A stretch of 64,000 bases of DNA from Antedon mediterranea (taxonomy: Eukaryota > Echinodermata > Crinoidea > Comatulida > Antedonidae): NCBI RefSeq assembly GCF_964355755.1, contig NC_092679.1, positions 21,070,932-21,134,931 of the forward strand, written 5' to 3'. Shown one piece after another: positions 1 through 12,900 of the stretch. The notes under the pieces are model-generated. The model saw nothing but the letters and a program-made list of their open reading frames with translations, made no database searches and was not told the origin of the DNA. The position numbers were made by a program, and so were the translations under genes. Each line of letters begins with the position of its first letter. Positions within the stretch are counted from its first letter, which is position 1.

Positions 1-1317
1 AGTAATGTTGCTCATGGTAAAATGTGTTGTTCTGTTTTTGGTTAGCATGTAGGCCTACAGACAGCAGAAATAGAATGCCTAGGCTTATTCATGTTTCATG
101 CCCTAGATTACGGATATGCCCTACTTATGTTGGGTACAATGTAGGCCTAGTTCGTTAAGGGGCGGGTCATATCTATCCAGTCAGCTCGGCGTAGGCTGCT
201 GCTGTACCAGGTTCAGCAAAATAAATATTGAAATTCTCTAGGGGCTTAGACACTCGCAATATTAACACTGGACGGAAATAAACCCAGTAGCTGACAAGCG
301 ATATTGCCAATTAGAATAACTGTAAACAGCTGATTTGTTTAGTACTACTGTTGTAAGGTGGTACAGTCGTTTGAATGTAAACCGCAATACAGGCCCAGTT
401 TTAACGTATGTCTATATTTTATGCCCGGTGACGCGTCCCAATTTTCTAAACAGACGTAGGTTTGTACTATGAAAACAAACAATTTCCAAATAAAAACCTT
501 GAATTTTTATTTTCTTATGTTAATAATAATTTTTGGGATTTTGATCAGTCAATCAATCAATCAATCAATCATAGAATTTAATATTTCTTGTAACAATTAT
601 AATACAAAACAGTAAAAGTCACTTCGACAAAATTATAATGAAATATAAATATATGTTTAGGCCTAAGCAATATAATGTAAAAGAATTCGAATAATAATAA
701 TAATATACATCATCAGTATTAAACGTTTACGTCACTATAAAGAAGTAATTCAACCAGAGACCACCCACCCAACAAATACAGTATTAGATTAATTAAAATA
801 TGATGATTTTGAATGATAGAAATAGAATAATACAATAGTCATCGATGTGTTAACATTCCTAGATTATATATATATATATATATATATAACCCAATTATCA
901 TGAATATGTTCATGTCAATCAGTCAATTATATTATATACAGAATAGAGAATAAGTAAAAAATAGCACTTAAACAGAACTTCTGATAACAAAACAACATTT
1001 TATTCCGGCGAATGAAATGTTTTGCAAAAATATGGGATAAACTATAAATGAAAATGAATTGTCTGTTATTACCTTGCCATCCGTAACGCATTATTTTGTT
1101 GTCGTTAACGTCTAATTGTTGCGGAAATTATTCCGATTTAAACATTTATGGAAGCTCAACTAAAATACTGATAAACCAAGGTCTTGTTCATTTATATTTA
1201 TCACATAATCTTGATTTCTAGTGTTTTTATTGTACGAGTTACTTTCCGGTTGTTAAGGACAGGTAGAATAAAACATGAAATGAAATGATATCCTTTTGGA
1301 TGCACATATTGAACAGA

Positions 1318-1466
1318 AAAAAATGATGTCATATCACTACCATATTTGAGCATATCACTACCATATTTGGCCATATTTGGTCATATTCCTATCATATTAC
1401 CACCATATTTGGCCATATCACTTTTATATTTGTCAAACTAGTTTGATAGTTTCGACAGAGCTTTAG
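1318..1466. repeat. MITE family M1, 5'-truncated copy
   Basis: The segment carries the family's internal word atcactaccatattt several times and one intact terminus reading caaactagtttgatag then cgacagagcttta. The opposite terminus is missing, so this copy is incomplete. It has expanded internal catatt-type repeats compared with other copies. Confidence 0.7.
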
Positions 1467-2559
1467 GTAGAATACTTTTTCTTCTCAGTTAATTCTGAAG
1501 AAAAAATGATAATAATGATGTCACACAAAAATTAATTCAGTTATTTATTCATTCTTCCTTCCATTTGTCAATCTCTTTTTTCTCCTTTTGTCATTATTTC
1601 TCTCATTCTTCCTTTTATACCTGAAATTACCGGTGATTTATTTCATCACCATTATTGGAAGAAAATCTTTGTGGCTTCGATTCTTGGAAACTTTTCATCA
1701 TGAAAATTGCTTAATTTATCACATATTGATTGATATTGATTGATATACTGTATCTTCTTTCTAAATTGTTATTTATACTCTGTAATTGATTTATGAGTAA
1801 AGGGCTTAATTATAACCTTCATTAATCCATATCAATTTCTTAACCGTTGACTTTTTAATGGCTTCAATTTTACTATGAAAATTAAATCTCCAGAATTGCT
1901 TTCTGAAATGATGAGAATGAACCAGTGCCTGGTAGGTATCACGACTGTAATAATAATTCGACAGCAAGTATTTCTAATTAGATCGGTCACAATGTTTCAT
2001 CTATCGACAGAGGTCAATCGCCAAAGATTGACCCCATGCCGGATTAGATTAAAATTTTAATATTATTATCATTTTTAAGTGAGGTCTCGAGAAGCGTGTA
2101 CATTTCTGGTCCGTAATTCATTCGCTAATTCATTCTGACCCCCAAACTATTCCTTGTCGTACTCTCTTTATTCAATAAAATTGCATAGCTGTTAAAATCA
2201 GTTCCAATGGGAATAACAACCGTACATTATGTAGAGTAAACTACTAGTGTCCTTCTACGTTCGACCTATATTCATCTTACCCAGAATACACTCATGTGGT
2301 TCAGATATTAAATTATCGTATACGTCGAGACACTTGCGTTGTCTGTTTTGAAATGTTCAAACGAATGTGTCATTTTATAGAATGCTTCATGATTTTTTAC
2401 CCAAATCCAAGGTAAAGGAATGCGGACACCTTTCACCATGCACCATACCAGTTGTAGAAGTCATAAAGCGGTCTCATACGACCCCTACTTTTCCGGCCGT
2501 TTTTTTCTACTCTGAGCGTTAGCAGACGAGATTATTTGGTGAATCAGAAATAATATTAA

Positions 2560-2880
2560 GTACATTGAAACATGACAGACCTCACTAGCCTCACTTTACA
2601 GGAAATTGCTTGCCAAAAAGAATTGGTGAAAACTGTGATGCTGTTTTGCCCAGGTTTCAAACATTTGAAGAATGTGGTAGTAATTGTAGAAAATAGGTTC
2701 TCGAGTTTCGAGAGATCAGTTATTATAGATAATGTTAGAACAAAACCAGTGTATTGATATTTTTATTGTTTTATATATTGTATGTGTTTTTAAGCATTAA
2801 GGAAAACCAATTTCATGTTCGCCTTGTTGTTGTTGTGTTCATGAAAATAAAGATTTATCTTATCTTATCTTATTTTTCTC
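2560..2880 (+). repeat. Possible non-LTR element 3' end
   Basis: A short open frame (2572-2757) is followed by an AATAAA-type signal and a simple tail of repeated ttatc units near 2850-2875. Such a tail is typical of the 3' end of a 5'-truncated non-LTR retroelement or SINE. The 61-residue peptide has no feature that I recognise, so the assignment rests on the tail only. Confidence 0.35.
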
Positions 2881-3151
2881 AATAATCGTCCAGACACAAT
2901 GACAATTTAAGTATTTTTTGCTTTAAATCACATTTTTTTCAGGTAAACACTTTTTGGTTAACGTAAATAACTATTATGTGACAATTAAAATGACACATTC
3001 AAAAACAAATTTAAAAAAAATTTTTTTTTTAGTGGGGACATTATGTCTTTAAAACTGTTACGTCACACAAGCGAGCAGCGTTTTATGTAAGAAATATTTC
3101 TTTTTTTGTTAATTTCGCATACTTCATATCAGTAACATTGCGATCATAAGA

Positions 3152-3354
3152 GCAGAATAAACCAACATAACTATAGTGTACACACCGACAAAATAGGTGA
3201 ATAGTTATTTACCCGGGCAAGTTGGTTCCTTTCCATCATTAAAGTTAGCTATAAAATGTGCCCATAAAACCAACTTACCCGGTTAAGTAACTTATGTTTA
3301 AACGGACACCTGTCTGACAGTATGTACACCTGTATAGTTATGCTGATTTATTCC
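3152..3354. repeat. Fold-back (inverted-repeat) element, about 200 bp
   Basis: The left arm (from about 3152) and the right arm (to about 3354) are imperfect reverse complements over some 85 bases. They share words such as cataactata, the CACCTGT/ACAGGTG region and ccgggcaagttggtt near the centre. No coding capacity is present, which fits a MITE or fold-back element. Confidence 0.6.
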
Positions 3355-5196
3355 ACTTGTAACAATACAGATGTGGGCCTGTCATAATACAATATCCCTT
3401 AGATGTAATGAATTAATCTGCAAACTTCAGGCAGTGTAGTCACTTTTTTTTCTTGGTTTAAAAGCTCGTATTTTCGGGGTAATAGGCGATTTTTTAACCT
3501 AATAATAGAGAGAATATAAACAACGTTAAAAAAACGACTATTGAAGATCTGCTAATCTAATTATTGAACAGAACTCATCCACTCACTTTTTAACGGTTTC
3601 ACAGTAAAACTTACAAGAAATAGATTACATTGACTTCCTAAAAATGGTTAATGACCTAGGTTGCTGTCGAGAAAAAATTCACCCCAACACATTTCAACCT
3701 TTTTTTTTTGTAAAATAAATTTGTCATGTCATGTACTTAACACGCGTTTAAAATGTGCACACTCATAATAGTAAATACCAGTTGTGTTTTCTAGGCCTCG
3801 TACACTTCTGGTTTCTAGGCCGACACAATTACGTATCGGGCTGCTTCCAAAGTAGGTCAGGCCCCAGAGTATGTCGCTACAGGGCAAGGGGTCATACAGT
3901 GCCAGCTTATGTTTCTTTTAATCCTGGGTTTCTCTGAATTATGGGTGAACTATTTGGGGCTACTGAGTATAATAAATGCCGCGCTACTTTTGCACAGACG
4001 TTATTGTTTGCTAATTGTGGAACAATTTTGTTATAATATCATTTTTTTTAATAGAATTTTAATCGTTGGGATATTTGACATTGTTGGGTCTTTTTCTGGG
4101 ACAAGGTTGAACGAATGTACTGTATGTATAGATCCAATTAAACAGTGATTTTTGTAACAGGTTGCAAGTTCATTTGTCATAACAACGCATTGGATTCTGA
4201 TGTTTAAATAATACCCGTTAATCACAACTATTTATAAAAAAAAATATAACAAATAAATAAATAAAAAGTCTGTCCTCCCAATTTAAAACTATTGGCTATT
4301 TTACTTGATTTGTTTACTACTTTATAAAAAATAAATAAATAAATAAAAATTATTCCATTTTGACGAAGTCTTTCTTCTTCCCAGTTTCACAGGGTTCAGT
4401 TGGTTTCCACAGGGGGAGCAAGGGCAAATAGAGTTACGCGTAACGCAAGCGATCTGGCCAATCACAAACGGATGTCGGTTGAGATGGTCAGGAGTATAAC
4501 AAATTACAATATAAGCATTTTAGAAGTACTCACTGAATTCAGGCCGACTAGATAATTAGGATTGTTAGTAAAGAACCCCGGTCCTGGAACTACTGTAGTA
4601 GGCTTCAGTAGGCTTAGCTTAAATATCATCTTATTTTTCTATATTATCTTTCATTAGATGCAAACCATTATTCTTGGTTTTCCCCTGACGTGTTTGTAAA
4701 ATAATTTTTAACAATAAAATTGAAATCGTTTATAGAGAATCATAAACATGGATGTACCGTCTTCTTAATTGACAGTTTTACCGGCCTCCAGAGGGCTTGC
4801 TGAAATCAATACCACGTAAAAACAAAGCGATTTCTTGCAGAAAATACGCAATTAATCGAGTCGTTATGAAAACCACCGTAATTGCTACAAGCGCCAAGGG
4901 GCGCATGTTGACGCATGCGCATTTTGAACGTTACGTGTTGAGTGATGTGGTCATGCACCCACGCATGTAATGTTGGTCTAAAATCTTTTGGGATTAGGTC
5001 CTGTCGATCCCAATTGAATGCTCATAAAAAATCAGTATCATTTAAGTTTTGCCTATACTTTTGCATTTTTGCATATACGCGGGACTATTTTGCACACAAT
5101 CAGTCCGGCATTCAGAGTGATTTGTGTGTGTGGTAAAACACGGTGTAATCACACTTGCGCAGCTATATTGGATGCTGTGCTCAACGCATCCTTCAT

Positions 5197-5403
5197 AAAG
5201 CTTGGTTCCCACTAGCGACGCAACGTAACGCAATCTACGCAACGTAAGAAAATACCCTTCTAATAATTGTGTTTTCCCCCGCCTGCGTGTAATCAAACCT
5301 GTTTGTAGCACTGTTCCGTCGTCGGTTCCCACTTGTGATTACGCAATACAGCACTTTGCGTCAATACGTCGCTGCGTTGCGTTCTAGTGGGAACCACGCT
5401 TTA
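5197..5403. repeat. MITE family M2, complete copy
   Basis: The copy is bounded by inverted termini: GCTTGGTTCCCACTAG followed by a GACGCAACG word at the left, and its reverse complement, ending in CTAGTGGGAACCACGC, at the right. The interior is non-coding. A half copy of the same right portion lies at 8853-8936, and further copies lie at 8988-9222, 37894-38052 and 53084-53417. Confidence 0.75.
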
Positions 5404-6919
5404 GTTACTCTATTGGCAACCAAACTATATACAGGCATGTGTTGTTGGTATGACATAATACCACAGATGTAAGTAAATGACTTAATAATAAGCATGCTTC
5501 CGTATTATCAGAGTATCCCCTTGGTTTCCAATCTCAGAAAATCGAACGCTGTACACATTCACCCACAGTGTGAACGAGATTATAGTTTTGAAAAAGGAAG
5601 ATGTTTTGATTGTATGTAATATGTAAGTAAAGTGTTCGTTAATGATTGCAAATGAACGTGATTGTGATTTCACTATAGGTACGATAATTGTAAGCTAATC
5701 TTGATATTTGTCGTCATAAAATTAGTCTACATTTTGCGTGGGTCATGGCTACATCCTTTGTTAATCGCTATCTGCTTAAGCTTTTGTTTACAACGAAAGT
5801 GGGCTATTTTGGCAAACATGCATGTTATTTACAGCAGCTAGGAGGGAGAAAATCAGACAACTGTAAAAAGACGACCTTAATGTGAAGGTTTCGCGTCACG
5901 GATCAACTCAAATCCCTTCCATGCGTGTTAAATTTTGTAACGCAATGTTGCGTTACCTATAGAATGTAACACACGAGAAACGCATTTAGCATAGTTGAAA
6001 GAACATTCTCCATATCCTATTCTTTAATAAGATAGTATCCCATACCAATTAGGGTCGTTTTGGCTCCAAGGGAATACATAGCGGTGATGGGTTGCAAACT
6101 TACCGTCTCATCCGAAACCCCCGAGTGCCGATGATGACAATGTAGTAAGTTAACGATAACAAAAAGTTTATTTTTTAAAGAAATTAGAAACATGTGAATC
6201 TGATTCAATTATGTGATTAATGATTTTGGTTTGTATTCAGCAGCACGTTTTGAAATATTTACTTTGAAGACAAACGCGTAAAAATGGGTTATATTCATTT
6301 AAGAGCCTTTACTTTTTTTGTCGTCATTATTACTATCACTTTAATGCAGATGATTGAATAAATGTTTACGTCTTCAAAAATTATCTGCTGTCTGCGCGTC
6401 AAAATTATATGTAATCTAAAAATAAAACATTTCAAGGTACCATCTTCAATTGTTTATTAGTTGTCCAATATCTTAATTTGTCTTGTCATTAAATAATCAA
6501 TATGGAATAGAGAAGTCATGACGGCCGTAACAGTGTCAATTAGAGAACCTTATATATGTAAATGTTGTGTTGTATGTCCACTTACTTTGGTGTACACATT
6601 TCTGACCGCCTACAGACTGCTTACGTGAGCGTATTATAAGGTTTCGAATTAAAATTTGTTATGTTTAATTAGACGTTTCTTCACACATTTGTGTAATTAT
6701 AAGTACTGTCAGATTGTGGTTGCAGAAATTGACAGAATTACTCGTATGGTAAACTCAGGGCCTACCAATAGACTAATTTGATCACATAATTAATGGCCTA
6801 GTTGAGAACCTGTTAATTACATGTCTTAGTTGTTCTACCTAACTACTCATTAGGGTGTAGCCTATAATTGTATAACTACGTCTAAACTAAAACAGGAAAT
6901 AGTCCTGACCGCGTTCGTT

Positions 6920-9900
6920 TTAAATGTTGATGACTAGTCCCTCTGCAGCGTCTAGTTTGATTTTATTCAATTGAACAGTGTTACCGTTTCTGTTCATGTG
7001 GGTGCTCACAGCAACCACGCCCTCAATGGGTATGGCTTTATTCAGTTCGTGAAGATCGGTAACTGTTGGAGCCGTGCCGAAGTTGACGATCGTCAGATAT
7101 TCGTTACTGTCGTCATCTGGTTCCCGAGTGAATGCGACCACGTTTACGGTGCTGTGTAGAATCGTGAACTCTCGGAAATTATCGCTTTGGAACGCTCGGT
7201 TGTCCGAACGCAGTTTTGTAAGCGCCTTGAACATACTTAACATAGAGGTATCGGATTTTTCTTGAGCCTGTTTAAAAAAAGAAATACATTTTATCAATCT
7301 ATATATATATCTTTATATAACAGGAAATTGTACAGTATGGGTTTTTTTTGAAGAAAATAATGAGTTGTGTTGTGAATTTATATATAGAATTGTATTTTAT
7401 ATGTATATTTTTTATTATCTCTGCAGTGTATATGAAAAGAAATATTTTTTTATATTGGACCAAATAAAGAATAATAATGATCTATACCTTATAGGCGGCC
7501 TAATTCAAATAAATAAGAACAACAATAAACACATTAGTTTGTGACCATGAATACAAACACTGAAATTTAACAAACCTGTACGTTTATTTCATCGTGGTTG
7601 TCATTAATGTGTATCCATGTTTTGTTGTAGGAAAATCCAGTAAACATTGTACCATCCCATTGCATAGGTGATAATTCATACTCTCTTGTTTTCATCGCAG
7701 CATTCGCCTGAAAAAGTAACAAAAAAAAGGTCAACAAAAAAATGTGAGTATAACTCTTTTTTTCTCTCTTTTGGGGGGGGGGGGGGTCACCCACATTTAT
7801 TTATTCAGAATCAGAATCACAATAATGTTATTAATCTCCTAAGGAGAAATTCATTTGCTCAAGAGTTAAAAAAAATTAAAATATGTATAGGCCTATATAA
7901 ATATAAAAATATCAATATCAGAAGCTTCACATAGAAATGATTCTATTGACAACGGTATTATAAAAACACATATATACTACGGTGTATATATATACATTTC
8001 TGTACAAATATAAAAACAGTATAATAAGAGTATAACACTATAACTGAATCACCCAGTGATAAACTGGAAATTAATGAATGTATTTATAGGATGGCTTAAG
8101 ATAGGGAAATTTAAATAAATGAGAAAGCCGCTATAACCGAGATTCGAACCCGAAATCTTCGTTAAGTATGGATAACATTACACCACTAGAACTCCCATGG
8201 TGTTGTTTATTTATGTGTGTGTACAGGAAATAGGTATATTATATATATTGTGCACTTTGTGACAAAAGCAGCACTTGGCAGAAACCTTCGTTAGGACATA
8301 ACTAACAATTCTAGAAGGGGTGCCCAAAAATTCGTAAAGTTTAATGACGTCATTTTGACCACGCCCCTTTTAAATATATTATGTAGCTATGTGAAAATTA
8401 AAGCTTATGACATGTAAAGTACCACTAACATAAGACAAATATAATTTCACAATATAATAAGCCGAAATTCTGTATCGAGGTGAGCCAAAATCCGCAACAA
8501 AAGAAACACGAGGAAATGTTCTGAAACGTCAGAGTTTTATCCCGTTAAGTTATTTAATGTTGAACTCAAAATACAATAAACAAAATAAAAAGAGAGAAGA
8601 TATACTCGAGCTTATTAAGACGATATTAACGAAATGTTTGAAAAATAACTCCGTCTCCGGTTTAACATTTATTACTTTCTAAATCACGCATTGCAATTGA
8701 AAAACACGCCACATAGCAATAGTTTCAAATCAGTAAGAAATGAAATATAGACGGTAAAATTAAAATAGCAAAAGGTGAGTTTCAAGGACAAATAGTGGTG
8801 AGCGAGTTCTGTTAACCAACTATAATGCATGGACAAGTTTTATTGTAGGCGAGTCGGTTCCCACTTGTGATTACGCAATACAGCACTTTGCGTCAATACG
8901 TTGCTGCGTTGTGACCCTAGTGGGAACCAAGCTTTATTGTACAGATATCGGAAAGACTGATAGACCAAATAATTTTTCTAACTAAATCTTTGTTTCCACT
9001 AGGACGCAACGTAAGGACGTGGACGCAACGCAAGCGTTTTAACCAAATGACAAGCGAAGGTATAGACAGTTAGCAATCACAAGCGAATAAGCCGGCCATC
9101 GCTTGTGATTGGTCAATTCACTTGCGTTGCGTTACGTCCTTGTGTTGCGTCGCTAGTGGGAACCACGCTTTACGTTGCGTTACGTCGTTGTGTTGCGTCT
9201 CTAGGTGGGAACCACGCATTAGAGTTATTGTTTGTATCACTCTTTAAAAGAGTGACTATTCCCTCAAAAGAGTAAATGGTTCACTCTTTAACAGAGTACA
9301 AATTACTTACAGGGTCATCAATTGCCAATATATCTTGATATTCATAAGATAAATCCAACTCTATATCCTCCATACCAATTTCGTCTCCATAGTAACAGAT
9401 AGGCGTGCCGGGTAGAGTAAGCAGGAGCATGTTTATGGGACGCCCATATCGGTCTCCGTTTACCGTCTCCCCAAAACGGCTCGCCATACGTCTGGTCTCA
9501 AAATTACCAAACTATTAAAACGGAAAGTTAATGTTTATATTAAATAAATGCGAATAAACAATATCTTTATTAAAAATCTACTTATAGCGAAATATGATAT
9601 CAAACAAAGCAAAACTATTTTACAGACATTTTTTGTTTTAAACATCCAAATATATTTAATCCTCTGATTATAAGCATGGCTTTGGTAAGTTGTTTTTTTA
9701 AAATTCTAATTATCTGTTTTTATTTTTTATATAATTGAATTATGTTACCTGGAAATTTGGCCATTTACCACTCGGCAATTCACTGATTGCTTCGCTTATT
9801 ATGTCCGCAATATGTAGTCCAGTTACATCACTGCCCATTTGACCACTAAGCCGGGCTAGATTGAAGTTCTGTGGAATATCAGCCTTGTTTTCGCCGCTTT

Positions 9901-12900
9901 TTCCATAGTACTGCATGACATAGGACATGTTGCTGTCGGAATCGGTCATCAAGACCCTAAAAATATTTGATAAATTAATGAAAAATTATTTTTGTTCAAA
10001 ATAACAGAGCAAAACATGTAGGGCTAACGCGAATTGATTAAAAATTAAAGTTATCGTCACCTGTATCCACCTGCCGTAGAATAATCATCAAATATGCCGG
10101 TTCTCCAATCTTCCAACAAGTCTTGGGTCAACGTGTTTTCTGATGTATAATAGTGTTTTAGGCTGTCGTATTGTTCCTAAAAGAAAATATCGGGTATTGT
10201 ACACATTTGAATTTTGTTTTGGCCTCATCGTATATTAAGCCTAGTACTCTGGCAAAAGTGTCAAACACGAACTAGCATCGGTGAGTGCGACAGGACGGTA
10301 TCGTACTTGTCCGGCACCGTACTTGTCCGGCACCTTATACGTGACTCGATTCGATAATTCACTCAGTGGTGGCCGGTAAGTGGCTTTTGGGATCGGAAAG
10401 TGAGTAGATTTAGCCTAGTCTGGAAAGTACCTACCGATAACAGTACTGTACTGGGTACTGTATATTCTCGGCTAATAATAATAATTGTGGTACTATACAA
10501 TTCATTATCATTAATACTAAACAATTAGAACTAGACTCACAAGGGATCCGTTGTAAATCATGTCATTAAAACTTGGGTTCACTGGCTCATCCTGGTCGAG
10601 TTTTGACGTTTCATACAAAAATTGGATCCCGTGCATGTTCATCCCATCAACGCCTTTCTCAAGCCAAAACTCCAGTATATCCTAAAAATAAACAAACAAT
10701 AGGCCTATGTTAATAACTAATTTGATAGTGTTGACATTCCTTTATAATGGATATTCACAATTGCAGTCACTTATTTGCGACTTTTTCGTTCGGAGAATTG
10801 TTTAATAAAGTTATGAAAATAATGATTATTATTTATATACATGATGAATGCGCTTAGTTTCTAAACGTATCCCATCTAAAGAAGTCTTATTATGATATCC
10901 GATTTTGCAACACATTCTCAGTAATTATTTCCTCTTAAGTCAGCCATGTGTGCGATTACTTTCCCGGGGGTAATGCAATGCTATATGGATTTCTTCAAAC
11001 AGTTTTTCCGCCATGCGAGTTGTGTTATGAAATGTCTTAGTATCAGTATCAGTATCAGTGATTGTGATCGATTATAGATAGTTTTAACGGCAAAATGTGT
11101 TTAAAATGATGGAAAAATCTACAAAAAAATACAGATATGTATGCTAAGAACACCGACAATTGAATGACAATGACCATTTCAAATGTATCAATTTTATACA
11201 GTTACCAAATATAATCTTTCTCGAACATCTTCATTGATTTCACATTTATAACTTAATTTATTTTATAAAATCATTTTTTTTAATACTGGGCTGATTTACT
11301 ATTTAATTGTGAATTTCCGGAAATGTGTTTTGTTTAACTTGAACATTTTGTGATCTATATTCCAGTGACAGTTGATCACTAATCCAAGACTGCTCGCATT
11401 ACGAATGTCAGTTTGCATAACTTTCTACCAAAGTTAATGTTGCACGATCGAGGCATTTAGACGCGAACACACTCTGACGAAGGCTTACGCAGCCGGATTA
11501 TACGGGTTTTTGGCTACCAGCGACCTAGAGATGCAACGGGATACACATGTGGCCGCGACATGTGTTGGACGCGGTAGTACCAGGTGGCCAGCTCTGCATT
11601 TTTATTCATAACCGCCACCTGTGAAATGCTTAAACCCAATCAAGTAAATCAGGTCACGGAATTAACAGGGTCATAACAATAACATTCGTAAAGCGGTTCG
11701 GACGTGCGAAATTGAGTCATGCATAGCTTTTGCACATCGTGTAATTAACTCAATTGGTTGCTCAAACTGGTTGAACCTAAGGACTAATGCTATCCTGCGT
11801 ATTTCTATCATTATCACCTTTTGGCGCGTGATGCCGAAGAACGGCCCGATTCGGCAAACAATCACTCTACGTTGCATCACAACGACTAATCGAAACGCAC
11901 ATAAAACGCGACCATATGCATTTGACCTGACCCAGTAACATAACAAACATGATGTTTATTGAACAATTAGGCTACACGGAGCACTTAATGTTCTTGCGGG
12001 ATCATCTTCATTTAGAATTGAATTGTTTTAATCATCACTTCGAATGGAAATACAGATATCTAAAAAACGACAGCCGGATATTTAAGCGATATTGAAAGTG
12101 ACAAGTTTTGGCTTGCGTAATACACAGTAGAGGGCGCGATGTTGGATATGAAGATACTTTATTTCTCATAATGCTTATATTTTGGTCAGAAACTCGGTAC
12201 TGTTTTTCACATTTATGCCATTTCAGTAACACTTTTTTTACTAGGCATACCGCTTTGTAGAACGTTCTTCTTTGGGAGCATTACTACTGTTGTTAGTTAG
12301 GTATAACAGTTAAGCCTAATAGCATAGGCGAAACAGGTAGGCCTACTATCTGCCGATTGGATACATAATACACATGATTTACGTATATAAAATGTAACAC
12401 ATTACTAAACAAAAAGATGCCGGAGATAACAGTGGCTAGATTTCAAAATAGAAAATCAAAATGTAAAAATCTAAATGTTGTGTAGGCATGTAAAAAAAAC
12501 AAAATATTCATATGATAGAAATAATAAAAACAAAACATTTATAATTTAGCACAGAGAGAATCTAGGCCTTTTAGTAATTAGTTGAAGGTTTAGGCTGGCT
12601 AGAGGCTAATCCGGAAGGCATCGAAAAACCACGACGTACACAACCTGTCGAAAACCAAGCAAAATGTCTTGATTTTCTTGTCCCCAGGCTTTAACAGTAA
12701 TTTGAAAAAGTAAAAGTTGATTTATGCTGTGTTCCAAGTTTTCCGAATTAACACAAACTTGAAGAAAGAAAAGTATTTATAGTTATACTATAAAAAGAAA
12801 TACATCTCAATCACCCGACCCACAGAGGGAGCTGAGTAAGTCTCTCCGCTCGAGTTCGTAATCGCCAATTGTCGAAATACTAACCTTCATCTTTTCCTTC

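Larger units (their letters stand above)
1..6919. other. Intergenic, no gene recognised
   Basis: I see no reading frame here with a recognisable domain or a consistent splice structure; all open frames are under about 100 codons and look like chance. The stretch is AT-rich and contains short microsatellites (a tcaa/atca run near 545-572, a TA run near 865-888), copies of the MITE families described separately (about 1318-1466 and 5197-5403), a fold-back repeat at 3152-3354 and a retroelement-like 3' tail near 2780-2875. The 3' UTR of gene A probably extends into the right end of this region. Confidence 0.6.

Noticed and set aside
1318-1466. CRISPR-like array (short repeats with spacers)
   Set aside because: The repeated words belong to a eukaryotic MITE whose termini recur elsewhere, and the spacing is irregular.
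2572-2757. Small gene upstream of a TTATC-repeat tail
   Set aside because: The 61-residue peptide shows no domain, no splice partners and a retroelement-like tail. It is kept only as a possible element end.
8126-8198. tRNA gene candidate
   Set aside because: Box A and box B are present but the acceptor stem does not pair. It is recorded as a SINE-like fragment instead.
11671-11946. Minus-strand frame of 91 codons inside a gene A intron
   Set aside because: No domain, composition signal or splice relation is visible; likely chance.
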